From Oceanobacillus senegalensis (GTDB lineage: Bacteria > Bacillota > Bacilli > Bacillales > Amphibacillaceae): a stretch of DNA of 41,701 bases. Each line of letters opens with the position of its first letter. Within the stretch, counting starts at the first letter, position 1. Where the stretch lies: assembly GCF_900176885.1 (NCBI RefSeq), contig NZ_LT839648.1, positions 3,018,403 to 3,060,103 of the forward strand, written 5' to 3'. The position numbers and the translations under genes were made by a program. This document shows positions 16,933 to 24,934 of this stretch, piece after piece. The notes beneath the pieces were generated by a model, which searched no databases, was not told the DNA's origin, and saw nothing but the letters and a program-made list of their open reading frames with translations.

Positions 16933-17253
16933 TTATTCCTCCAATAAATTCTTTAGTAATACCGCTCTTTCATTCCAAAACTTCTCATAAAAGGATAACC
17001 AATCTTTTACTTCCTTTAAAGGAGCTGGATTTAGCCGATACCTGGTTTCTCTACCTAATCTACGGTTCGTTACTAAATCAGCTTCTTTAAGAATAGTTAA
17101 ATGTTTAGAAACTGCTGTACGACCCATTTGAAATTGAGCCGTTAATTCATGAAGGGGTAACTCTTCTGAATCTGCCAACAAGCGTATTAATTTACGTCTT
17201 GTCGGATCTGCGATTGCTACAAAAACATCTCGCTTTTGGTGAGTATTGTTCAA
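16933..17253 (-). CDS. ArsR-family winged-helix repressor (SdpR-like)
   Basis: This DNA-binding repressor of 106 residues opens with VFVAIADPTRRKLIRLLADS, has the helix-turn-helix LHELTAQFQMGRTAVSKHLT and the wing GRETRYRLNPAPLKEV. It contains no cysteines, so it does not sense metals through thiolate sites; similar proteins (SdpR type) lack metal ligands. The start is the TTG at 17253 with AGGGGGG eight bases upstream. It is the first gene of an operon with the SRPBCC protein, and a palindrome in its promoter region is the likely autoregulatory site. Confidence 0.85.
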   Translation of the reverse strand: MNNTHQKRDVFVAIADPTRRKLIRLLADSEELPLHELTAQFQMGRTAVSKHLTILKEADLVTNRRLGRETRYRLNPAPLKEVKDWLSFYEKFWNERAVLLKNLLEE

Positions 17254-17273
17254 ATTACTATCCCCCCTAAATA

Positions 17274-17324
17274 GGACACTAATCAGTGGCCTTTATTATA
17301 TGACACCAAATAGTAACATGTCAA
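17274..17324 (-). promoter_or_regulatory. Strong promoter and operator of the arsR-SRPBCC operon
   Basis: On the minus strand a perfect -35 TTGACA (17319-17324) and a perfect -10 TATAAT (17295-17300) are separated by 18 bp. Just downstream, bases 17274-17291 form an 18-bp palindrome with 14 matching positions around ACTNATTAGT, placed where a bound ArsR repressor would block the start of transcription. Confidence 0.8.
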
Positions 17325-17345
17325 TTTTATTTTCCACCTAGAAAG

Positions 17346-17382
17346 AAAAAATGGAAGAGTACCACAGCACTCTTCCATTTTT
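17346..17382 (-). terminator. Terminator of the sugar-acid operon
   Basis: AAAAATGGAAGAGT pairs perfectly with ACTCTTCCATTTTT around an eight-base loop. It lies about 65 bp after the hxlA-like stop codon and shields the arsR promoter. Confidence 0.9.
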
Positions 17383-17447
17383 AACTCTAATTCAATTGAT
17401 GAACATCGCGTAGAATAAGCAATAAAAATAAATGAAAAACGTATCCA

Positions 17448-18065
17448 TTAAACCAACATGTCTTGCATTTCCCTAGCTACTTTTGCCGGATTTCCGGCTT
17501 TTGTTATAGCACTTCCTACAATAATAATGTCTGGCTTTTCTTTTACGATCTCTGGAAGGGTTTCTAAGGTAATTCCCCCAGCAACTGCAACTTCTAGGTT
17601 ATATCCTTCTACTAAGGAAAATAACTCTGTGTTAAAAGTTCCTTCTGATTGCTTGTCTTTTCCAACGTGTAAGCTTACAAGATTCACTCCAATATCCACT
17701 AGTTCCTTTATTCTATCATTGGAATGGCACTCTAATAAGTCTATCATGATTCGTTTGTTCTTATCCCTAGCAATATTTAAGGTATCTTTAATCGTAGAAA
17801 TGGCGGAAAATGCCATAACTGTTGTGATATCTACTCCTGCATTAAATGCCTGAAGGGTTTCATGTTTTCCAGCATCACAGGTTTTCATATCTGCCAAAAT
17901 TTCCTTATTCGGAAATTGTGCTCTCAACTCTCGAACAATCGCCATCCCATATTCCTTAATAACTCCTGTACCTACTTCAATTATGTCTATGCTTTCCTCT
18001 GTTTCTTTAACAAGCTGAAAACACCGTTCTTTCGATAAGCGATCTAAAGCCAACTGTAATTTCAT
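17448..18065 (-). CDS. 3-hexulose-6-phosphate synthase-like (HxlA/OMPDC superfamily) protein
   Basis: This TIM-barrel protein of 205 residues belongs to the orotidine-5'-phosphate-decarboxylase superfamily and is closest to HxlA, which makes 3-hexulose-6-phosphate from ribulose-5-phosphate and formaldehyde or the reverse. It has Asp8, Glu30, the DxKxxD motif at Asp59, Lys61 and Asp64 (ADMKTCDAG), and the phosphate-binding AVAGGITLETLP and IIVGSAITKAG. Two places differ from the HxlA sequences I recall: strand 4 reads TVMAFSAISTI, without the acidic pair (ED or DD), and strand 6 reads LHVGKDKQ, with Lys136 where HxlA has Tyr or Leu and 3-keto-L-gulonate-6-phosphate decarboxylase has Arg. It may therefore act on another sugar phosphate. 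It is the last gene of the operon. Confidence 0.72.
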   Translation of the reverse strand: MKLQLALDRLSKERCFQLVKETEESIDIIEVGTGVIKEYGMAIVRELRAQFPNKEILADMKTCDAGKHETLQAFNAGVDITTVMAFSAISTIKDTLNIARDKNKRIMIDLLECHSNDRIKELVDIGVNLVSLHVGKDKQSEGTFNTELFSLVEGYNLEVAVAGGITLETLPEIVKEKPDIIIVGSAITKAGNPAKVAREMQDMLV

Positions 18066-18080
18066 AATGACACCTCTAAT

Positions 18081-19031
18081 TTACCTTTCAATTGATTCCA
18101 TTTCACCTAAAAACTCTAAAACTTCTTCATAGTATGGTAATCCTTCATTATCACCCAACACGCTAACAACCATTGATCCAATCGTATTAGCAAAATAAAG
18201 CGTTCTCTCTAGAGACCATCCGTTTAAAATGCCGTATAAGAAACCTGCATTAAAACCATCGCCGGCCCCCACTGTGTCAGCAACCTTACTTGCTTTTACA
18301 GCAGGAGTCGTAATCGTTTCACCATCATAGTAGCCGACCGAGCCTTTATCTCCTAGTTTAATAGCAACATGAGAGATACCTAACGCTTTCGCCTTTTCAA
18401 TAATACGATCCGGTTCCTTTTCACCGATAATAATATCCATTTCATTGGCGCCTGCTAGTAAAATATCCACATGTGGTAGAATTTCAGACAAGACCTCGCT
18501 CGCTTCCTCTTTACTCCACATACGAAGGCGAATATTCGGATCAAAGGAAATTTTTAATCCATGTTTTTTCGCTAACTTTATTGATTTAAACATAACCCGT
18601 TTATTGATGTCACCGATTGCTGGATAGATTCCTGTTAGATGTAAGATCTTTGCCTTTTTAAAATAACCTTCATCCAAATCATCTGGTCCCAATGTTAAGG
18701 TAGGAGATTGGTCACGATAATAGAATGTTTTACCACTTCCATCCTCTCTGATCTCTTTAAAATTTAAAGAAGTTGGATACCCATCTACATGATCTACTTG
18801 CGATACATCAATTCCTTCTCCACGAGCAAATGTTTTAATATATTTCCCAAATTCGTCATTTCCTAAGCGACTAATCCACCCAGCCTTCAACCCTAGTCGG
18901 GAAACTCCAATTGCTAAATTCAACTCAGCTCCGCCAACCTTTTTCTCAAATCGATTCATAAATTTAAGTGGACCTGTCGAATCGGGATTAAATGTAATCA
19001 TTGCTTCTCCAATTGTAATGACGTCATTCAT
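18081..19031 (-). CDS. kdgK: PfkB-family sugar kinase, probable 2-keto-3-deoxygluconate kinase
   Basis: This ribokinase-fold enzyme of 316 residues should phosphorylate 2-keto-3-deoxygluconate to KDPG with ATP. It begins VITIGEAMITFNP, has the first PfkB signature GGAELNLAIGVSRLGLKAGW and the second, DTVGAGDGFNAGFLYG, with the catalytic aspartate. FYYRDQSPTLTL and SFDPNIRLRMWS are typical of KDG kinases. The eda gene in the same operon supplies the next enzyme and supports the assignment. The start at 19031 has GGAGG eight bases upstream; the ATG at 19046 precedes that site. It is separated from dctM by 104 bp and from the hxlA-like gene by 15 bp. Confidence 0.82.
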   Translation of the reverse strand: MNDVITIGEAMITFNPDSTGPLKFMNRFEKKVGGAELNLAIGVSRLGLKAGWISRLGNDEFGKYIKTFARGEGIDVSQVDHVDGYPTSLNFKEIREDGSGKTFYYRDQSPTLTLGPDDLDEGYFKKAKILHLTGIYPAIGDINKRVMFKSIKLAKKHGLKISFDPNIRLRMWSKEEASEVLSEILPHVDILLAGANEMDIIIGEKEPDRIIEKAKALGISHVAIKLGDKGSVGYYDGETITTPAVKASKVADTVGAGDGFNAGFLYGILNGWSLERTLYFANTIGSMVVSVLGDNEGLPYYEEVLEFLGEMESIER

Positions 19032-19135
19032 TCTATATACCTCCATGCCTATCTATTGTAACAACTTTTTATTACCCATTACCTGTAATTTACGGTAAAA
19101 CCTGAACTTAATCTATTTATCTTTCCGTCTTCCCC

Positions 19136-20425
19136 TTAGCCAAATATGCTAGGATTAATCATTTTCGGAATCGCAAACGCCAAATCAGGTAGAAATGCGA
19201 TAAGAAGCAAGACAACTAAAATAATAGCTAAGTAAGGAAGAACCGCAACAAATGATCTTTCTATCGATAAGTTTCCAATTTTTGCTGCTAGTAATAGCAC
19301 CAGTCCATATGGCGGTGTAGCAAGTCCGATGGCTAGTGTGATAACAATGATTAGACCTAATTGAACCGGTTCAATACCAAATTCAATTGCAGCTGGTAAG
19401 ACCATAGGGACAAATAAAATCATTGCAGGAATCGCATCCATAAATGTTCCAATAAATAGGAAGAAAAGAATAAGGATGAGAACAAAGACCCAGGGTGATC
19501 CTATATTATTTGTAAAGAAATCCTGTGCAATAGCACCTAATTGGTAATAACTCATCAATTCACCAAGCGCGCTTGCTGTTGCTAGTGCAAATAAAGAAAG
19601 AGAGCTTAGTGCAAGCGTATCCATTAAAATCTTAGGAAGATCATTAAGTTTCAGTGTTTTATAGTAAAACATACTAATTAATAGTGTATAAACTGATGCA
19701 ACGGCTGCCGATTCGGTTGCTGTGAAAAATCCGCTAATAATTCCACCAATAATAATAATCGGAGTAAATAAAGCTGGAAGAGATTCTAGAAATAACTTCA
19801 TAATCTTTCCAAATGGAACCCGTTCTTCTTTCGGGTAATTTCTTTTAACAGCAACAATATAAACGAATAACATCATACCAAGACCAATTAGAATTCCTGG
19901 AACAATACCACCCATGAATAACGCACCAATAGAGGCATTTGTTAGCCCTGCGAAAATAATCATTGGAATACTTGGTGGAATAATAACCCCAATTGTGGAA
20001 GATGCAGCTGTTACCCCTACTGCAGTTTCTTTGTCATAACCTTTCTTGGTCATACTAGGTATAAGCACTTTTCCCATACCCGCAGCATCTGCTTGTGCTG
20101 CACCTGAAACACCAGCAAACATCATTGATACTAAAATATTCGCATGTGCTAAGGCTCCTCGAATTGGTCCAACAATAGCCATAGCAAAATCAATTAATTT
20201 CTCGGAGATTTTCCCTGAATTCATTAAGTTCGCAGCTAAAATAAATAATGGAACAGCCAATAGAACAAAAGAATCTAAACCATTTACCATTTTCATTGGT
20301 ACGGTAGCTTCCGGTGTATACGGCATTCCAAAAATACCTAGTAAAGCTATGATTCCAATTACAAAAGCGATTGGAACACCGATAATCATGAGAACAAGAA
20401 ATAACCCTACTAATAAGATAGCCAT
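19136..20425 (-). CDS. dctM: TRAP transporter large membrane subunit DctM
   Basis: This integral membrane protein of 429 residues forms the transport pathway of a tripartite ATP-independent periplasmic-type transporter, which uses ion gradients rather than ATP. About twelve helices are visible, with the family landmarks PLFILAANLMNSG, GVSGAAQADAAGMGKVLIPSM, IIPPSIPMIIFAGL and IGLATPPYGLVLLLAAKIG. It begins inside the stop codon of dctQ (TGATG), so the two are translated together. Its length is normal. Confidence 0.93.
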   Translation of the reverse strand: MAILLVGLFLVLMIIGVPIAFVIGIIALLGIFGMPYTPEATVPMKMVNGLDSFVLLAVPLFILAANLMNSGKISEKLIDFAMAIVGPIRGALAHANILVSMMFAGVSGAAQADAAGMGKVLIPSMTKKGYDKETAVGVTAASSTIGVIIPPSIPMIIFAGLTNASIGALFMGGIVPGILIGLGMMLFVYIVAVKRNYPKEERVPFGKIMKLFLESLPALFTPIIIIGGIISGFFTATESAAVASVYTLLISMFYYKTLKLNDLPKILMDTLALSSLSLFALATASALGELMSYYQLGAIAQDFFTNNIGSPWVFVLILILFFLFIGTFMDAIPAMILFVPMVLPAAIEFGIEPVQLGLIIVITLAIGLATPPYGLVLLLAAKIGNLSIERSFVAVLPYLAIILVVLLLIAFLPDLAFAIPKMINPSIFG

Positions 20426-20910
20426 CAGTCAGTAACCTCCCTTGTTTTTAGCGCTTTCATATGATCCAATAAATGAGAGAGGGAATAGATAATCATCGTT
20501 CCCGCCATAATTGGAATAGCAATCCATACATACCCCATTTTCATCTCTGGGAGACTTGCCCATGTATAGTTCCAGAACTCGTTTACGACTTGAATTCCTA
20601 ATAAGAAAATAGCAATATTAAATACTATGAGAATTAAATCAATTACAATTTGTAAGACTGCTCCTTTTCCTCCCTTTAGTTTCTTTTGAAGTAGGTCAAA
20701 ATTGAAATGTTCCCTACGATTTACCATCACTGAGGCTCCCATTAAAATCGCCCATATAAATGAATAGTTAGCTACTTCTTCTGTCCAAATAACAGGAATT
20801 CCTAGATGCCTTGTAGCAATTTGGAAAATAACAACTAGAAAGAAAATACATAGAAATATAGCACCGAAAATCATCTGTACCTTATCAAGCATTTGCACAA
20901 AACGTTTCAC
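20425..20910 (-). CDS. dctQ: TRAP transporter small membrane subunit DctQ
   Basis: This four-helix membrane protein of 161 residues bridges the binding protein and DctM. The conserved start of the second region, IPVIWTEEVANYSFIWAILMGASV followed by NRREHFNFDLL, is the DctQ signature, and the last helices contain GYVWIAIPIMAGTMIIYSL. The stop codon overlaps the start of dctM by one base. Confidence 0.9.
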   Translation of the reverse strand: MKRFVQMLDKVQMIFGAIFLCIFFLVVIFQIATRHLGIPVIWTEEVANYSFIWAILMGASVMVNRREHFNFDLLQKKLKGGKGAVLQIVIDLILIVFNIAIFLLGIQVVNEFWNYTWASLPEMKMGYVWIAIPIMAGTMIIYSLSHLLDHMKALKTREVTD

Positions 20911-20935
20911 GATATTACCTCCTTAAGTCCATACT

Positions 20936-21964
20936 CTATTGATCCAGTTCATAAATATCGTTTAGTAAATCTTCTACACTAATTTCCTCTGCAAAATCAT
21001 TCAATATTGGTCTAGCAACCTCAATAAACGGCTCTCTATCAATCTCATTAACAATTGCACCCTCGGCAATCGCTTTTTCCTTATATTCTTCTTCTTGAGC
21101 AAGTGTTGCTTCACGCTCTGCTGCAACTGATTCCTCTGCAGCTTTTAGAATGATTTCTTGATGCTCTTCGGTATACTGGTCAAATTTCTCTCCATTAATG
21201 AGCATAAATCTAGTTGTAAAATCGTGTGCTGTCTCCGTAATATACTTTCCATTTGGTGTCGTATGATGTGCTTGTTGCACAAAGAATGGATAAGCATTTT
21301 CCGATGCATCAACAACATCCTGTTGCAGTCCTTGGTAGAGTTCACCCCAAGAAATGGATGAAGGGATTGCACCAGCTGTAACCCAGAAATCTGAAACAAC
21401 CCCAGATGTTTGTGTACGAAGAGAAACACCTTGTAGGTCTTCAACGGAATGGATAGGTTTCTTTCCATAATAATGTCTAACCCCCGCCGTCCAATAACCT
21501 AATACTTTAAAGGAATTATCCGACTTTTCATTAACCATTTGTGCTACCTTATCTCCTACTTTTCCATCCACTGCTTTTAACCAATGTTCATAACTATTAA
21601 ATAGATAAGGGGCGGAAAATAAATCAATCTCCTTAATTCCTGTTTGTGTCATAAATCCTGGAGAAACAATGACAACATCAGCAGCACCCAATTGAAGTTT
21701 TTCTACTAACTGTGATTCTTCCGTCCCAATTGTTCCAGCATGCACTTCAACTTCAATCGTTCCATTGGATTGTTTCTCCGCTACCTCCTTGAATTTCAAT
21801 AAACCAGCCTGATACGGGCTGTCTGGTGAAGTCTGGTTGTGTGCTGCGATAATCTTGATTTTACCGTCTCCATCAGAATCAACTTCTTTTGAATTACACC
21901 CAGCCAAAATCATTATTCCTAATAATACAGCTACAATGAACATTCCTTTAAACGCTTTCATCAT
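20936..21964 (-). CDS. dctP: TRAP transporter solute-binding lipoprotein DctP
   Basis: This extracellular binding protein of about 342 residues is anchored as a lipoprotein by the lipobox ILAGC near residue 23. The DctP fold is shown by IKIIAAHNQTSPDSPYQAGL, LGYWTAGVRHYYGKKPIHS and the region DLQGVSLRTQTSG, whose arginine normally holds the carboxylate of the ligand. SENAYPFFVQQAHH follows. The neighbours suggest the ligand is a sugar acid such as 2-keto-3-deoxygluconate or a hexuronate. Either of two consecutive ATG codons could be the start, behind AAGGGAG. Confidence 0.9.
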   Translation of the reverse strand: MMKAFKGMFIVAVLLGIMILAGCNSKEVDSDGDGKIKIIAAHNQTSPDSPYQAGLLKFKEVAEKQSNGTIEVEVHAGTIGTEESQLVEKLQLGAADVVIVSPGFMTQTGIKEIDLFSAPYLFNSYEHWLKAVDGKVGDKVAQMVNEKSDNSFKVLGYWTAGVRHYYGKKPIHSVEDLQGVSLRTQTSGVVSDFWVTAGAIPSSISWGELYQGLQQDVVDASENAYPFFVQQAHHTTPNGKYITETAHDFTTRFMLINGEKFDQYTEEHQEIILKAAEESVAAEREATLAQEEEYKEKAIAEGAIVNEIDREPFIEVARPILNDFAEEISVEDLLNDIYELDQ

Positions 21965-22022
21965 TCTGCTCCCTTCTTTAGTCCGATTTTGTGTATCTAG
22001 ATGGACAGCTTTTAGAAAAAAG

Positions 22023-22661
22023 CTATCCGTTTAGTTCTTTTAATTTACTAGTGTATTGTTTAGCTCTATCCGCTAATCTCGTATAATCCTCTTCGGTTTT
22101 TAATTGATTTGCATTCACTAAATTACTGCCAATTCCAACAGCGAAACAGCCGTTTGCAAGATATTCGTTCATGTTATCTATCGTAATTCCACCAGTTACC
22201 ATTGCTTGAACATGAGGAAGTGGTCCCAGAATATTTTTAATATAGTTTGGTCCTACAACATCTGCTGGGAAAACTTTTACCATTTGAGCCCCGTGTTCGT
22301 AAGCAGATAAAATTTCCGTTGGTGTCATTACACCTGGAATATTTAATATACCGTAACGATTAGTTAGTTTTAACGCTTCGACATTCAATGTAGGAGAAAC
22401 GATAAACTTGGCTCCCGCCATGATGACTGTCCTTGCAGTTTCAGGATCTAATACCGTTCCTGCACCGATATTTACTTCGTCTCCCATTTGGCTAACAGCA
22501 GTTTCAATAACACGCTCAACATTTGGTGTTTCTGCTGTGATTTCTACGTTCGTTACCCCACCATCGGCTAGCGCTTTCAAAATTGGAACGATATTTTCTT
22601 CATTGGACTTACGGATTACTGCAACAATTTTATTCTTTTTTATTTCATTTATAATTGACAT
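22023..22661 (-). CDS. eda: KDPG aldolase (2-keto-3-deoxy-6-phosphogluconate aldolase)
   Basis: This class I aldolase of 212 residues cleaves KDPG into pyruvate and D-glyceraldehyde-3-phosphate. VAVIR (Arg17) and NVEIT (Glu40) are the first active-site elements, followed by GAGTVLDPE, KFIVSPTLN, GVMTPTEI, the Schiff-base lysine in VKVFPAD (Lys129) and the phosphate site TGGI. The length matches the family. It sits 17 bp after the hxlB-like gene and 58 bp before dctP. An HKG/galactonate aldolase of the same family cannot be excluded. Confidence 0.9.
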   Translation of the reverse strand: MSIINEIKKNKIVAVIRKSNEENIVPILKALADGGVTNVEITAETPNVERVIETAVSQMGDEVNIGAGTVLDPETARTVIMAGAKFIVSPTLNVEALKLTNRYGILNIPGVMTPTEILSAYEHGAQMVKVFPADVVGPNYIKNILGPLPHVQAMVTGGITIDNMNEYLANGCFAVGIGSNLVNANQLKTEEDYTRLADRAKQYTSKLKELNG

Positions 22662-22678
22662 ACATTTGTATCTCCTTT

Positions 22679-23230
22679 TTACTCCAAATTGGCATGTTTT
22701 TGGTTTAAATTTTGGCTTTCCTTTGGATAATGTTCTAGTAAATAAACGACAATTGCATCCAATAGTAAGTGTGCTGATTGATCAAATTGACTTCCTAATG
22801 GTTGTATCGTTTCTGGTTCTTTTTCCAATCGTTTTTTCGTTGCAGCAGGAATAGCTACCGACTGATCCGCAATATTGCCTATAACGGAATTCTTATTCGT
22901 CGTTACGAGAGCTATTTTGGCATCCGCTTCCTTTGCTTTTTTTGCGTATTGAACGAGTGACCCCGTACTTCCAGAACCGGAAATAATGAGCAATAAGTCA
23001 TTTGGTTCAATGCTAGGGGTAATGGTTTCACCTACGACATAGACAGGATAATCACTGTGCATTAAGCGCATTGCAAATATTTTTCCAACTAGTCCTGAAC
23101 GCCCTGTACCTGAGATGAAGATTCTCTTAGCCTTCTGAACTTCCTCTGCTAATTCCTTTGTTTCATCTGCATTTATTTGCTTAACAACCTCATATACTTC
23201 GGTTACAACTGTATTTATCATTTGTTCCAT
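22679..23230 (-). CDS. 6-phospho-3-hexuloisomerase-like SIS-domain protein
   Basis: This 183-residue SIS-domain sugar-phosphate isomerase is closest to HxlB, which interconverts 3-hexulose-6-phosphate and fructose-6-phosphate. The landmarks are RIFISGTGRSGLVGKIFAMR, HSDYPVYVVGETITPSIEPND, LLIISGSGSTGSLV, IALVTTNKNSVIGNIAD and the C-terminal QPLGSQFDQSAHLLLDAIVV, all typical of the HxlB/PHI branch. In other Bacillaceae the gene is fused or adjacent to hxlA for formaldehyde fixation. Here it is the second gene of the operon, and the hxlA-like partner is six genes away at the other end. Confidence 0.82.
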   Translation of the reverse strand: MEQMINTVVTEVYEVVKQINADETKELAEEVQKAKRIFISGTGRSGLVGKIFAMRLMHSDYPVYVVGETITPSIEPNDLLLIISGSGSTGSLVQYAKKAKEADAKIALVTTNKNSVIGNIADQSVAIPAATKKRLEKEPETIQPLGSQFDQSAHLLLDAIVVYLLEHYPKESQNLNQKHANLE

Positions 23231-23246
23231 ATTAAATCTCCTTTAT

Positions 23247-24251
23247 TTAGCATGATTCCCTTGAGTTTAGTTTCGGTTCAAACCGATATATGTCCGGACT
23301 TATACGATAACTTTTATCAGTAATCCGATTAAGCAATAACTCCGCTGCTTTTTTCCCCATTTCAAATGCAGGCTGCTGAATCGTAGTTAAAGCCGGGCTA
23401 TAGATACTTGCATAGGATACCTCATCAATTCCGATTAGCGCTAAATCGTCCGGTATACGCACCGTATATTTTTTCGTAAAGGCCAAAATTTCATGTAGTA
23501 CCCTATCATTTAAGGCTAAAATCGCCTCTGGAGGGTTATCTTGTTCTAACATGTCCTTAACTACTGTCTGAATGCGACGAATCTCTCCCGTCATCAAATA
23601 GTCAGCGTTAAACGTCAATTGGTTATGTTCTAATGCTTTTTTAAAACCATTTATCCGCTCCAATCTAGGTGTAACCTTTCCTCTTATTGGGGGAGATAAG
23701 AGCCCTATATTCTTGTAACCCTTCCTCACAAACTCTTCCACAGCAAAAAAGGAAGCCATCTCATTATCCAATAAAACCGTATCAACTTCTAATCCAGGAA
23801 TAATTCTATCTAAAAAAACCAACGGAAATTTCGCATCGATTAATGATTGATAAAGCTCTATATTATCTCCCGTCGGAAATGCAATGATTCCATCTACTTG
23901 CTTGGATTGAAGCATTTCAATATAGCGCTTCTCCTTTTTCAAATCATCATCCGCATTACAGATAATCACATGAAAGTCTTTCTCATTACAAAAATCTTCA
24001 ATAGCTCGTATTACCTGAGTCGAAAAAACGTGTAAGATGTTTGCTACTATAACTCCGATTGTCATCGTTGATTTCTGCTTTAAACTTCTAGCAATGATAT
24101 TGGGGCTATATCCCAACTCCTTAATAGCTAGCTCGATACGCTCCTTCGTTTTTTCTCCCATATAATCGTAGCGCTTATTTAGATATTGAGAAACCGTGCT
24201 TTTAGATACACCAGCATGTTTCGCAACATCGGAAATAGTAATCCTTTTCAT
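23247..24251 (-). CDS. LacI-family repressor of the sugar-acid operon
   Basis: This regulator of 334 residues has the LacI N-terminal helix-turn-helix ITISDVAKHAGVSKSTVSQYLN and hinge SPNIIARSLKQK, followed by a periplasmic-binding-protein-like effector domain (IGVIVANILHVFSTQVIRAI to PALTTIQQPAFEMGKKAAEL). Its position as first gene of the KDG operon makes it a KdgR-like repressor released by a sugar-acid intermediate. AAGGAGATAA precedes the ATG. It should control its own promoter through the three AACCGTTT-like sites at 24288-24348. Confidence 0.85.
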   Translation of the reverse strand: MKRITISDVAKHAGVSKSTVSQYLNKRYDYMGEKTKERIELAIKELGYSPNIIARSLKQKSTMTIGVIVANILHVFSTQVIRAIEDFCNEKDFHVIICNADDDLKKEKRYIEMLQSKQVDGIIAFPTGDNIELYQSLIDAKFPLVFLDRIIPGLEVDTVLLDNEMASFFAVEEFVRKGYKNIGLLSPPIRGKVTPRLERINGFKKALEHNQLTFNADYLMTGEIRRIQTVVKDMLEQDNPPEAILALNDRVLHEILAFTKKYTVRIPDDLALIGIDEVSYASIYSPALTTIQQPAFEMGKKAAELLLNRITDKSYRISPDIYRFEPKLNSRESC

Positions 24252-24287
24252 ACAAATTATCTCCTTAACTAATTAATACCCTAAACA

Positions 24288-24348
24288 ACTAAATCGGTTT
24301 AGTAAAACGGTTTAGTTGAATTATAATATAGATGTAACCGTTTTACAA
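24288..24348 (-). promoter_or_regulatory. Promoter of the sugar-acid operon with three LacI-type operators
   Basis: On the minus strand -35 TTGTAA (24343-24348) and -10 TATAAT (24320-24325) are 17 bp apart. Three related pseudo-palindromes with a central CG surround them: ACTAAATCGGTTTAGT at 24288-24303, TAAAACGGTTTA centred at 24308/24309, and TGTAACCGTTTTACA at 24333-24347 over the -35. This is the form of a LacI-family operator, placed to repress the whole operon. Confidence 0.8.
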
Positions 24349-24543
24349 TGAAATTTGGAGATTTTTTTCGTAGCATGTAGTATAGGTCCCAGTGCCAAGG
24401 TTTTATAGCCAGTTATGTAGCAAAAGAATAAAAAAGAAGCCGCTGTTAAAAAACGCGGGTGTTAGCATTTCACTATCATCTTATTTTTTGGTGTCAGTCC
24501 CAGAAGAATCGATACATTCGTTGTCTAGCTACTCATTCCATTC

Positions 24544-24607
24544 TTAAACAAACATTTGATTTAAATTAAATCTACACACTTTATCAACTAATCAAATGTT
24601 TGTTTAA
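24544..24607. repeat. Perfect inverted repeat TTAAACAAACATTTGATT
   Basis: An 18-bp word at 24544-24561 and its exact inverse at 24590-24607 are separated by 28 bp. A related word lies at 24730-24745. No intact gene lies beside them. They could be regulator sites or recombinase-binding arms of the vanished integrated element. Confidence 0.6.
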
Positions 24608-24729
24608 AATTGATATTTTGAGTGTTTCTCCTATTGTGGGACAATCTTTTTCAAGCTTCGACCTTCTTCTTGAAAGAAATGGCAAATAATTTGGTGATTT
24701 ACCGCATACAGAATTGCAAACCTATTTTC

Positions 24730-24745
24730 AAACAAATGTTTGATT
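24730..24745. repeat. Third related site AAACAAATGTTTGATT
   Basis: This differs from the inverted pair at 24544-24607 only in its two central bases (TG for CA), so the half-sites AAACAAA and TTTGATT are kept. That pattern suits a dimeric DNA-binding protein. Confidence 0.5.
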
Positions 24746-24934
24746 GAACTTGGCCGTGCTTTCTAGGAACATGGGGACAAATAGAGACCACCGATTTCCG
24801 TGTTCATTGATTAACGTTGAATATCCATTACTTCCGCTTAAGACAAGTAAATCTAGACGTAAAGCCATAGGTGAAGTAGTTATTGAAGCTCTTAAAAAGC
24901 ATAAAGGGGAACGGGAATTAGAACCGGAAATATT

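Noticed and set aside
20046..20435. 129-codon open frame opposite dctM
   Set aside because: It is an antisense shadow of a membrane protein gene, with the typical hydrophobic/serine pattern of such shadows.
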